Shown here piece by piece: positions 31,865 to 37,998 of a DNA stretch of 37,998 bases. The stretch is from Streptomyces viridochromogenes DSM 40736 (GTDB lineage: Bacteria; Actinomycetota; Actinomycetes; Streptomycetales; Streptomycetaceae). The position numbers and the translations under genes are program-made. A model generated the notes under the pieces. That model made no database searches. It was not told the origin of the DNA and saw only the letters and a list, made by a program, of their open reading frames with translations. The DNA lies in assembly GCF_000158955.1 (NCBI RefSeq), contig NZ_GG657757.1:8279186-8317183 (forward strand), in the 5' to 3' direction. Position 1 is the stretch's first letter. Each line of letters opens with the position of its first letter.

Positions 31865-32287
31865 CACGTCGGCCGGCTTCCCAGGGGCCTCGACACCCTG
31901 GTCGGCGAACACGGCGCGCGGCTGTCCGGCGGGCAGCGGCAGCGGCTCGCCATCGCCCGGGCCCTGATCCGCGACCCCGAGGTGCTCCTCCTGGACGAGG
32001 CGGACCTCGGCGCTCGACACCCGCTCGGAGACCCTCGTCCAGCAGGCACTCGCCCGGCTGCCGCACGGGCGGACCACGTTCGTCGTCGTCCACCGGCTGT
32101 CACCGTCCAGGGCGCCGACCGCATCGTGGTCATGGGCGAGGGCCGGATCCAGGAGGTCGGCACGCACGAGGAACTCCTGGGCCGGGGCGGGGCGTACACG
32201 GCCCAGGCACAGCGGCCGGCTCGCCTGGCGACCGGCCGGAGCCGATCAGTTCTCGTCATTTCCGCCCCAGGTGAGAAAGACATGTGA
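31865..32287 (+). pseudogene. Relic of an ABC exporter ATP-binding domain (multidrug type)
   Basis: Only the C-terminal third of an ATPase domain remains: HVGRLPRGLDTLVGEHGARL, then the signature SGGQRQRLAIARAL and Walker B VLLLDEA in one frame. The continuation TSALDTRSETLVQQALARLP and VVVHRLS is displaced by one extra base near 31999. VQGADRIVVMGEGRIQEVGT then HEELL returns to the first frame after a missing base near 32093. The membrane domain and Walker A are gone. Such domains come from ABCB-type exporter half-molecules of about 600 residues. A run of nine C (31833-31841) sits just upstream. It is clearly a decayed fragment. Confidence 0.85.
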
Positions 32288-32341
32288 ATGATTCCGCGTG
32301 GTTCGGGCATAGGCAGCGAAAAACAGAGAGAGGGGCGCTAC

Positions 32342-32593
32342 GTGCTCGTACCGGACCGGAAGGTCGTCAGGGAGTTGCTGACGCGGTACGCGTCGCTGAG
32401 GATCGCTCAGGCGGAGAGGCACGTGCCGACGGCGGCACGCGAGCTGGAGGACCTCAGTTACACGCTGTGCGTGATGATGGGGACGTCCAGCATTCACGAC
32501 GCCATCGCCAAGGCCGACGCCCTGTTGCTCACCAAGGGGCGGTCCGAGGCCGCGGACGTGGACGGGGAGAACGGCTTGACGCTGGTCGGCTGA
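32342..32593 (+). CDS. DUF5133 family small protein
   Basis: This 83-residue soluble protein reads VLVPDRKVVRELLTRYASLR, then IAQAERHVPTAARELEDLSY, TLCVMMGTSSIHDAIAKADA and LLLTKGRS, the pattern of the actinobacterial DUF5133 family (YTLCVxxGT is its hallmark). Its function is unknown; two amphipathic helices suggest dimerisation. GTG 32342 is preferred because AGAGAGGGG lies about 8 bases upstream and relatives begin at this point. The frame also opens at 32288, overlapping the end of the ABC relic. It is convergent with the GlxA-type regulator. Confidence 0.8.
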   Translation: MLVPDRKVVRELLTRYASLRIAQAERHVPTAARELEDLSYTLCVMMGTSSIHDAIAKADALLLTKGRSEAADVDGENGLTLVG

Positions 32594-32638
32594 GATCGTG
32601 AGAGGCCCGGCACGGACCGGGTGTCGCGCCTCGGCGGC

Positions 32639-33610
32639 CTACGATCGGGCCGCCGAGGCGTTCGTCCGCCCGTGGAACGCCGTGCGGTACGCGTAGGGCG
32701 TGGTGCCCGCCACCTTGCGGAACCGCTCCCGGAACGCCGTCGGCGAGCCGAACCCCGCCTGACGCGCGATCCGTTCGACGGAGTGGTCGGTGTTCTCCAG
32801 CAGGTACTGGGCCCGCCGCACCCGCGCCCGCAGCAGCCACTGCAGCGGCGTGGTGCCGGTCTGCTCGCGGAAACGGCGACTGAAGGTCCGCTCGCTCATC
32901 CCGGCGCGCGCCGCCAGCGCGCCCAGCGTCACCTCGTGCGCGAGATGGTCCTCGATCCACTCCAGCAACGGCTCCAGCGCCGACCCGCGGGGCACGGGCG
33001 GGTGCTCGTGCACGATGAACTGGGCCTGCCCGCCCTCCCGTTCCAGCGGCATGACCGACATCCGCGCGATGTTCGCCGCGACCGCCGATCCCAGATCCCG
33101 CCGGACCATGTGCAGGCACAGATCCAGCGCGGCAGCCGCACCGGCCGAGGTGAGGATCTGCCCGTTGTCGACGTACAGCACGTCCGGCTCCACCACGACC
33201 CGCGGGTAGCGGCGGGCCAGTTCACCGGCGGCCACCCAGTGGGTGGTGGCGCGCAGCCCGTCCAGCAGTCCTGCTTCCGCCAGCACGAAGGCACCCACGC
33301 ACACGGACGCGATCCGGGTGCCGGCCTCGGCCGCCTGCCGCAGAGCCGCCAGCACCCGGGCCGAAGGAGGAGCGGCCTCGGGGGAGCAGCCCGGCACGAT
33401 GACGGTGTCGGCCTCCGCCAGTGCCTCGAGCCCCCGGTCGACGCGCAGCGTGAAACCGCCGTCCGCACGCACCTCCGGTGTCTCCGCGCACAACCGGACC
33501 CGGTAGGCGGGCCGCCCGTCGGGCATCTGTGTCCACGCGAACGTCTGCTGGGGCGCCGCCATGTCGAACGGCACGACTCGATCGAGAACCAGGATCGCCA
33601 CGGTGTGCAT
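32639..33610 (-). CDS. GlxA family (DJ-1/PfpI + AraC HTH) transcriptional regulator
   Basis: This 323-residue regulator has an N-terminal DJ-1/PfpI-like sensor domain (residues 1-180: HTVAILVLDRVVPFDMAAPQ, DTVIVPGCSP, ASVCVGAFVLAEAGLLDGLR with the elbow Cys). The C-terminal AraC double helix-turn-helix lies at about residues 220-315: VTLGALAARAGMSERTFSRR, and VERIARQAGFGSPTAFRERF before the final RKVAGTTPYAYR. Such proteins respond to small metabolites and often control the divergent gene. ATG 33610 follows AGGGTGG at about 6 bases. The frame upstream to 33682 is not used. The adjacent divergent gene at 33801 is a likely target. Confidence 0.9.
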   Translation of the reverse strand: MHTVAILVLDRVVPFDMAAPQQTFAWTQMPDGRPAYRVRLCAETPEVRADGGFTLRVDRGLEALAEADTVIVPGCSPEAAPPSARVLAALRQAAEAGTRIASVCVGAFVLAEAGLLDGLRATTHWVAAGELARRYPRVVVEPDVLYVDNGQILTSAGAAAALDLCLHMVRRDLGSAVAANIARMSVMPLEREGGQAQFIVHEHPPVPRGSALEPLLEWIEDHLAHEVTLGALAARAGMSERTFSRRFREQTGTTPLQWLLRARVRRAQYLLENTDHSVERIARQAGFGSPTAFRERFRKVAGTTPYAYRTAFHGRTNASAARS

Positions 33611-33800
33611 GACCGCCACCCTAGGGGTGTTCCCGCCAACTGCATCGGACGGGGGAGCGGCGGCCCGCCGAGACGTAGGCACAGGTCAGGCGAGTTGGCG
33701 GGAATCCGTCGGAGGCTGTCGTTTCAGCCCATGGGGAGATCATGCCCGGGCTCCCTAACGTGAGCCGGGCACCGTCGTTCGCATCACGGAAAGAGTCCCG

Positions 33801-34274
33801 GTGACCAAGTTCCTGCTGTCCCTCCACGTCCTGGCCGCCATCGTCGCCATCGGTCCCGTGACCGTCGCCGCCAGCATGTTCCCGCCGGCGGCCCGCCGTG
33901 CCGCTCCCGCGGGCGGCGACGACCCCGACCCGTCCGCCGTCGGCACGGCGGCCCTGCTGCACCGCATCTGCCGCGTCTACGCCGCCGTCGGACTGTCCGT
34001 CCCGCTCCTCGGGTTCGCCACCGGTGCCGCGATGGGCGTCCTGGGCAGCGGATGGCTCGTGACCTCCATCGCGCTGACCGCGGCGGCGGCCGGTGTCCTG
34101 GTGGCCTTCGTCCTGCCCCGGCAGGAGGAGCTCCTCGGTCAACTCAAGGGCGAGCAGGCGGTCGACCACCGTGACACCGTGCGACTCGCCATGTTCACCG
34201 GCGTCTTCAACCTCCTGTGGGCGACGGTCACCGTCCTGATGATCGTCCGGCCGGGCTCCACGACGGGAGCCTGA
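33801..34274 (+). CDS. Small integral membrane protein (DUF2269-like)
   Basis: The 157-residue protein has four hydrophobic helices: FLLSLHVLAAIVAIGPVTVA, then AAVGLSVPLLGFATGAAMGV, SIALTAAAAGVLVAFVLP and FTGVFNLLWATVTVLMIV. The first helix with LHVLAAIVAIGP resembles DUF2269-type integral membrane proteins of unknown function. GTG 33801 has GGAAAGAG upstream at about 6 bases. It is divergent from the GlxA-type regulator with a 190-base gap that should contain both promoters. No transport or enzymatic motif was seen. Confidence 0.75.
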   Translation: MTKFLLSLHVLAAIVAIGPVTVAASMFPPAARRAAPAGGDDPDPSAVGTAALLHRICRVYAAVGLSVPLLGFATGAAMGVLGSGWLVTSIALTAAAAGVLVAFVLPRQEELLGQLKGEQAVDHRDTVRLAMFTGVFNLLWATVTVLMIVRPGSTTGA

Positions 34275-34415
34275 GCCCCACCCGCCGGACGCCTGTCACA
34301 GGTGTCCGGTCTGCGTCAAGTCCGCCCAGGGAATTCACACTCCGGGACACCTTGCCGCCTACACTCGCACTCTCGCCCCCGTATGGGGGCGACGAGCAGA
34401 AAGGCACGTTGACGG

Positions 34416-34619
34416 GTGTTCCAGGATTCCCCCATCTACGACCGACTCATCGCGGAGTGCGGCGATGTGCCCGCACAGGTTCGCCGCGAGGCCGAACGCG
34501 TCAGCAGGGAACTGGAGCTGGTCATGCGGCCCGCGCAGTCCCCCGGCTACGACCGGCCGCACTCCCCGGGCACGGGCTGGCAGCGCACCGCCATGCTGCC
34601 CGCCCCGAGGCAGCAGTGA
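34416..34619 (+). CDS. Small conserved hypothetical protein (67 aa)
   Basis: The short soluble protein begins VFQDSPIYDRLIAECGDVPA, followed by a charged helix (QVRREAERVSRELELVM) and a Pro/Gly-rich tail. It resembles a small Streptomyces protein of unknown role. GTG 34416 is preceded by GAAAGG at about 13 bases, a little far. Alternating basic and acidic residues in the helix suggest a protein-protein contact. It ends only 11 bases from the convergent tgmB stop, with no terminator between, so the two transcripts must overlap. Confidence 0.6.
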   Translation: MFQDSPIYDRLIAECGDVPAQVRREAERVSRELELVMRPAQSPGYDRPHSPGTGWQRTAMLPAPRQQ

Positions 34620-34630
34620 GCCCGTCCCAC

Positions 34631-35614
34631 TCAACGGATACTCGCGTTCCTCTCGTTGACCCGCGCCTGCTCATCCGGAACGGGACGGGCCAGCCACTCG
34701 GCGATGGTGCGGGCGATCGGCTGCCCCGTCTCCACCTCCACGAACCCGAACTGTCCGGACTGGTTGCACTCCAGGAACCACCAGGTCCCGTCGGCGTCCT
34801 CGACGAAATCGAAGGCTCCGTACGCCAGTTCCGCCTCCCGAAGATAGGCCCGGACACCCGGCGCGATGTTCGACGGAACGTCGGTGGGCTCCCACGGCGA
34901 ACCTGGAGCGGCGAAACGCACGTCGACCTCGTCGGGGTCGGCGTCCGCGGCGGTCGCCTTGCGGGCTGCCAGCATCCGCTCGCCCACCACGGTGAGACGG
35001 ATGTCGGCCCGCTTGCCGATCCGCCGCTGTAACAGCGTCGGCCCGTACGCCACGGCCGAGAAGTCCGTGTCCGGTGCGACCCGGCTGGTCGGCACGGCCC
35101 GCGGCGGGTCCTGCGGATGCGCTCCCGACACCGGCTTGACCACCAGCTCCGGGTAACGCTCGGCGAACTCGCGGGCGGCGCGCGGAAAGGTCGTGATCAG
35201 CGTCGCCGGTACGGGCAGGCCGCACCGCTGGGCGAGGCGCAACTGCCACGGCTTGTGCCGGGCCCGGCGCGCCGCGTCCGGATGGTTCATCCACCGTGCG
35301 TCCGAGCCCCGCAGCATGCCGTAGAGCGCCTGGGCGGCCTCCTCGGTCAGCCACGCCGACGGCTGGACCGCCCGACCGGCAGGCGCGCCGGGCCGGCGCA
35401 CCCAGACCGATCGCAGCCCGCCTATGCTCACCAGCCGCCCCCCGGCGGACAGATGGCCACGGAAACGGCCGTGGACGTACTCCCCGGACAGTGCCACACC
35501 CCCGGTCAGGTCGGCCGGATCGACCCGGACCACCGGAACGCCGGAGGCGTTGAGGTGCACGACCACCATGTCCGCGGTCACGTCCTCCTCACAGGTGAGG
35601 ATCAGTACGGTCAT
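34631..35614 (-). CDS. tgmB: ATP-grasp ribosomal peptide maturase (graspetide synthetase, SAV_5884 type)
   Basis: This 327-residue ATP-grasp ligase installs side-chain ester or amide crosslinks in a ribosomal precursor, giving a graspetide (omega-ester-containing peptide). An N-terminal pre-ATP-grasp region (LILTCEEDVTADMVVVHLNA) binds the leader. The ATP-grasp domain shows ELVVKPVSGAHPQ, TLLQRRIGKRADIRLTVVGE and the metal-binding end AFDFVEDADGTWWFLECNQS followed by GQFGF. The length is typical. ATG 35614 lies 16 bases after the precursor gene stop, so the two form an operon. No methyltransferase (tgmC), protease or exporter gene is next to it in the window, unlike many tgm clusters. Confidence 0.9.
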   Translation of the reverse strand: MTVLILTCEEDVTADMVVVHLNASGVPVVRVDPADLTGGVALSGEYVHGRFRGHLSAGGRLVSIGGLRSVWVRRPGAPAGRAVQPSAWLTEEAAQALYGMLRGSDARWMNHPDAARRARHKPWQLRLAQRCGLPVPATLITTFPRAAREFAERYPELVVKPVSGAHPQDPPRAVPTSRVAPDTDFSAVAYGPTLLQRRIGKRADIRLTVVGERMLAARKATAADADPDEVDVRFAAPGSPWEPTDVPSNIAPGVRAYLREAELAYGAFDFVEDADGTWWFLECNQSGQFGFVEVETGQPIARTIAEWLARPVPDEQARVNERNASIR

Positions 35615-35630
35615 CTTCGGCGGCCCGTGT

Positions 35631-35822
35631 TCAGTCGTCGAAGTGCGTCTTGGAGCCGGCGGTGGACGTCGTGGTGCCCACCTCTCTCAGCACGGCGAAG
35701 TCGCAGGCGGCGACCCGGCCGTCCAGAAGCACGTTCAGCTGCAGTCCGGCGTCGTACACATACGGAATGACAGCTTCCAACTCCACTGCCGGGCGCGCGT
35801 AGTTGAGCGCGAACGGTTGCAT
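35631..35822 (-). CDS. tgmA: Putative ATP-grasp target RiPP precursor (graspetide precursor)
   Basis: The 63-residue precursor has the GRASP_targ signature. The leader is MQPFALNYARPAVELEAVIP, with PFALNYARP as recognition motif, then YVYDAGLQLNVLLDG. The core at the C-terminus is GTTTSTAGSKTHFDD: Thr/Ser hydroxyls and Lys58 as nucleophile candidates and Asp62/Asp63 as acid partners for ester or amide crosslinks. GAGGGAGAG lies before ATG 35822. It stands first in a two-gene operon with the maturase. The cleavage site is not visible, and the extent of the core is inferred from the family. Confidence 0.9.
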   Translation of the reverse strand: MQPFALNYARPAVELEAVIPYVYDAGLQLNVLLDGRVAACDFAVLREVGTTTSTAGSKTHFDD

Positions 35823-35912
35823 CGTCTCTCCCTCGTCGGTGCTGCGCCGATCGAGCGGTGGTTCAGGGGCACGGCCACCCGGTCCGCCGGCTCGTTTCGG
35901 CTTCCAGAGACT

Positions 35913-35941
35913 TATACGAATCGAACGGGTGGTTGGTTTCC
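35913..35941 (-). promoter_or_regulatory. Possible ECF-sigma-type promoter for tgmAB
   Basis: On the minus strand, GGAAACC (35941-35935) and CGTATA (35918-35913) are separated by 16 bases, the AAC/CGT pattern of extracytoplasmic-function sigma promoters. It lies about 90 bases before the tgmA start in an A/T-rich stretch. TATAAG nearby could instead serve a sigma-70 promoter. Confidence 0.35.
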
Positions 35942-35954
35942 TTACTTTCCGTAG

Positions 35955-36266
35955 TCATCGCGCCGATTGGTGGTCCGGCCGACGTGCCGTACTGCGCTCC
36001 CGCTCGCCGAGGGAGCCGCGGACGGTGCGCAGAGCGAGCAGCAGGACGCCGATGTCGTCCAGGTACACGGGGTCGGGCAGCAGGTCGACGGGCAGCACGA
36101 AATAGAGGACCGCGCCCCAGAAGACCCAGCGCGGGCCTGTGGGCAATCCCACGCGCCGCAGCTCGCGCCGGGTCCGGACCAGCCGCACGAAGATGCCGAC
36201 GGCGAAGACGAGGACGAGCGCCGCGAGAACCGCGGCCACGATGATCACCTTTGTGGTCGTATCCAC
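35955..36266 (-). CDS. DUF1232 (YkvA-like) membrane protein
   Basis: This 103-residue protein has an N-terminal hydrophobic helix, VIIVAAVLAALVLVFAVGIF, an Arg-rich stretch, and the DUF1232 hallmark PRWVFWGAVLYFVLPVDLLP followed by DPVYLDDIGVLLLALRTVRG (PxDLIPD with a following DD). The family is widespread and of unknown function, with one or two membrane segments. GTG 36266 is chosen because GGGAGGGG lies about 8 bases upstream. The frame extends to 36464 but contains no domain there. It is upstream of tgmA on the same strand (132-base gap with its own promoter candidate), so a link to the RiPP is doubtful. Confidence 0.85.
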   Translation of the reverse strand: MDTTTKVIIVAAVLAALVLVFAVGIFVRLVRTRRELRRVGLPTGPRWVFWGAVLYFVLPVDLLPDPVYLDDIGVLLLALRTVRGSLGERERSTARRPDHQSAR

Positions 36267-36511
36267 GGGGTCCCCTCCCAGGCGTGCCGCGACACGGGGT
36301 GTCCCTACGTGGATTCCCGTTTCCGGCGGCTGTATTGCCGCCGGAGCCGGACATGTCGGCGCGTCGGCGGATTTTCCCGTGCGGGCGGTCATCCCGGTGG
36401 CGTACCCGAGTGGCACGGTGTGACGCGGGCGCCTAGTAATGGTCAGCGTAACGTCGCTCGTCACACGACGGGGGGCGCAGGAGCGGCCGCACTCTTCCCG
36501 TGGAGGCGACT

Positions 36512-37998
36512 ATGACCACCTGCTCTTCATCACCCCGCTCGCACGAACCCGCCATAACTCCTGAGCCGAACGGGTCCACTGAGCCGTCCGCGGGGAGAAC
36601 CGTCGAGACCGGCGGCTACCAGGTGGAGCAGACGAGCACGCAGCCCGCCGCGGGCCCGTACGAGACGAACTCTTCGGCACCCGAGCCCGCGGTGGCCGGC
36701 TCACGCCATGCCGAACGGTCGGGCACCGGGCCCGTCGCCCTCGGCTCTCCTCAGGCGGACCAGGCGCACGCGCGGTCGGCCGACCCCGATGACCAGGCGG
36801 GTGAGGCAGCCGGACAGGCCGCGGCTCCCGGCGCGCACCGGGTGGACGCCGGGGCTGCGCGGCCTGCCGCTTCCGCCCCGGAGCGGACGAGCCGGCCGGC
36901 CGCGCGCGGAACGGACAAGCCGGGCCCCGGACCGTTCGTCGTCCGCTCGCTCGACGAGAATCTGGTGGAGCTGCGCCCCGGCGCCGGCCCCGGCGCCGCC
37001 CCACCGTACGGCGACGCCGTCAGCGACCTCGTGCACGCCGCGGTGGCGGACCGGCCCCTGGAGGAGGTCGTCGCCCTCATCACCTCGCTGGAGGAGTCCC
37101 CCGCCCACGCGGAGGCCAGGGTCGACGCGCTCCGCACCGCCGGAGTGGGCCGGGCCGTCGAGGACGTCTGCCGGATGATCGCCCTGCTGACGAGGCACCC
37201 GCGTGACGCCGACTGCGCCGACGAGGCGATCCGGGCCGCGGCCGCCCACCGCCCGGTGGAGGAAGTGACCAGGCTGGTCACCCTGCTGCACAAGCAGCCG
37301 CAGGAACCCCACGTCCGTGAGGAGGCCCTGCGGGCGGCCGCGACCGGCCGGTCCGTCGAGGAACTGGTGGAGCTGATCGACCGCCTCGGCCTGGAGCGGC
37401 TGGACCGCAACGGCCCCCTGCCCAGCGGGCCGTCGCGTCCCGGCCCCGGTGAGATCCTGGATCCCGAGCCGCCCCGCCGGCTGACCGGACGCCGCGCGGC
37501 ACGGCCGGACCCGGTTCGCCAGAACCGCCGGACGTTCGGCTCCGCGCCTGCGGACCACGGAAGTGCCACGGATCGGTTCGCCCGGTCCGTGTCGTGGACC
37601 GGATGGCTCGCCGCCCTCGCCCTGGCCGTGTGCGCGGTGGCCCACTTCCCGCTGCAACGCGGCGGAGTGTCCCTGGGCCTGCACGCGTACGCCCTCGCCC
37701 TGTCGGTGCTGTGCACGGTGCTGGCGCTGCTGCTGGCCCTGCGCCCCGTCCTGGTGGTGCTGGCCGGAGCGGTGGTGGTGCCCACGGTGCTGGCCGGAGC
37801 GCAGGCGTACCAGAGTTCCTTCCCGTCCGCGTCCCTGCCCCGGGCCGTGAAACTGGCGCTCGCCCCGCCGTGGTTCGCCTCCGGGGCCGCCGTGTGCGCC
37901 GCGCTGCTGGCCGTGGTCACCCTCGCCTTCCGGATGCTCCTGCCCGTCATGGACAGACAGTGGGCGCCCGCCCCGGCGCCCGGGGTACGCCGAATGGC
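36512..37998 (+). CDS. Large protein with helical repeats and C-terminal membrane domain, 3' end outside window
   Basis: ATG 36512 (GGAGG at 5 bases) opens a frame that runs through the end of the window; 495 residues are visible. Residues 1-150 are Pro/Ala/Ser/Glu-rich and probably disordered. Residues ~170-300 hold about four tandem helical repeats of some 34 residues, each of the form AAxxRPxEEVxxLIxxL (DRPLEEVVALITSL, GRAVEDVCRMIALL, HRPVEEVTRLVTLL, GRSVEELVELIDRL). After a basic linker, four membrane helices follow (LAALALAVCAVAHF, ALALSVLCTVLALLLAL, VLVVLAGAVVVPTVLAG and AAVCAALLAVVTLAFRML). No enzymatic motif was seen. It may be a membrane-anchored scaffold. Similar proteins occur in Streptomyces without known function. 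Confidence 0.8.
   Translation, partial: MTTCSSSPRSHEPAITPEPNGSTEPSAGRTVETGGYQVEQTSTQPAAGPYETNSSAPEPAVAGSRHAERSGTGPVALGSPQADQAHARSADPDDQAGEAAGQAAAPGAHRVDAGAARPAASAPERTSRPAARGTDKPGPGPFVVRSLDENLVELRPGAGPGAAPPYGDAVSDLVHAAVADRPLEEVVALITSLEESPAHAEARVDALRTAGVGRAVEDVCRMIALLTRHPRDADCADEAIRAAAAHRPVEEVTRLVTLLHKQPQEPHVREEALRAAATGRSVEELVELIDRLGLERLDRNGPLPSGPSRPGPGEILDPEPPRRLTGRRAARPDPVRQNRRTFGSAPADHGSATDRFARSVSWTGWLAALALAVCAVAHFPLQRGGVSLGLHAYALALSVLCTVLALLLALRPVLVVLAGAVVVPTVLAGAQAYQSSFPSASLPRAVKLALAPPWFASGAAVCAALLAVVTLAFRMLLPVMDRQWAPAPAPGVRRM

Overview
The window is very GC-rich, with strong third-position G/C bias, Shine-Dalgarno GGAGG-type sites, many GTG starts and families typical of Streptomyces: a chaplin, DUF5709, DUF5133, an SAV_5884-type ATP-grasp/RiPP pair and a HelR-like protein. 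It reads as a Streptomyces chromosome segment. It looks accessory rather than core, because intact operons alternate with gene relics: a nickel transporter, a sugar-binding protein, an aldo/keto reductase tail and an ABC exporter tail.

Layout. 1-2.5 kb: the end of a polytopic membrane protein, an internally deleted NiCoT nickel/cobalt transporter, a DUF5709 protein and a small conserved protein. 2.5-5.8 kb: a noncoding GC-rich tract, a short chaplin, a membrane-anchored PP2C/SpoIIE phosphatase and a GNAT acetyltransferase. 5.8-8 kb: a divergent pair made of a VioB-type ferritin-like protein and a possible NlpC/P60-like Cys/His protein. 8-11.3 kb: a Gfo/Idh/MocA oxidoreductase and helR, preceded by a rifamycin-associated-element-like inverted repeat. 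11.3-17.1 kb: a LacI regulator divergent from a four-gene inositol/sugar catabolic operon. The same 16-bp operator occurs in front of the operon and in front of a sugar-binding-protein relic. 17.2-18.4 kb: a VOC protein, a reductase relic and a small protein. 18.4-20.1 kb: a secreted hydrolase.

20.2-30.7 kb is the most striking region. On the minus strand the order is acyl-CoA carboxylase beta subunit, fatty-acyl-AMP ligase, ACP-KS-AT-ACP-TE polyketide synthase, antigen-85-type esterase, PucR regulator and secreted cutinase. This resembles in content and order the mycolic-acid condensation locus of Mycobacteriales (accD4, pks13, fadD32, the cutinase-like Rv3802c, and fbp genes), although Streptomyces does not make mycolic acids. 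The inferred scheme is as follows. The ligase loads a fatty acid on the N-terminal ACP and the carboxylase makes an alkylmalonyl extender. The synthase performs one Claisen condensation to an alpha-alkyl beta-keto acyl chain. The thioesterase and the secreted acyltransferase/esterase then pass the chain to an acceptor. The synthase/esterase junction carries several apparent frameshifts as given.

31-38 kb: an intact aldo/keto reductase, an ABC exporter relic, a DUF5133 protein, a GlxA-type regulator divergent from a small membrane protein, a small conserved protein, a graspetide precursor/maturase pair (tgmA/tgmB), a DUF1232 protein and the start of a large protein with helical repeats and a membrane domain that runs off the end. 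I saw no tRNA, rRNA, CRISPR array, insertion sequence or transposase.
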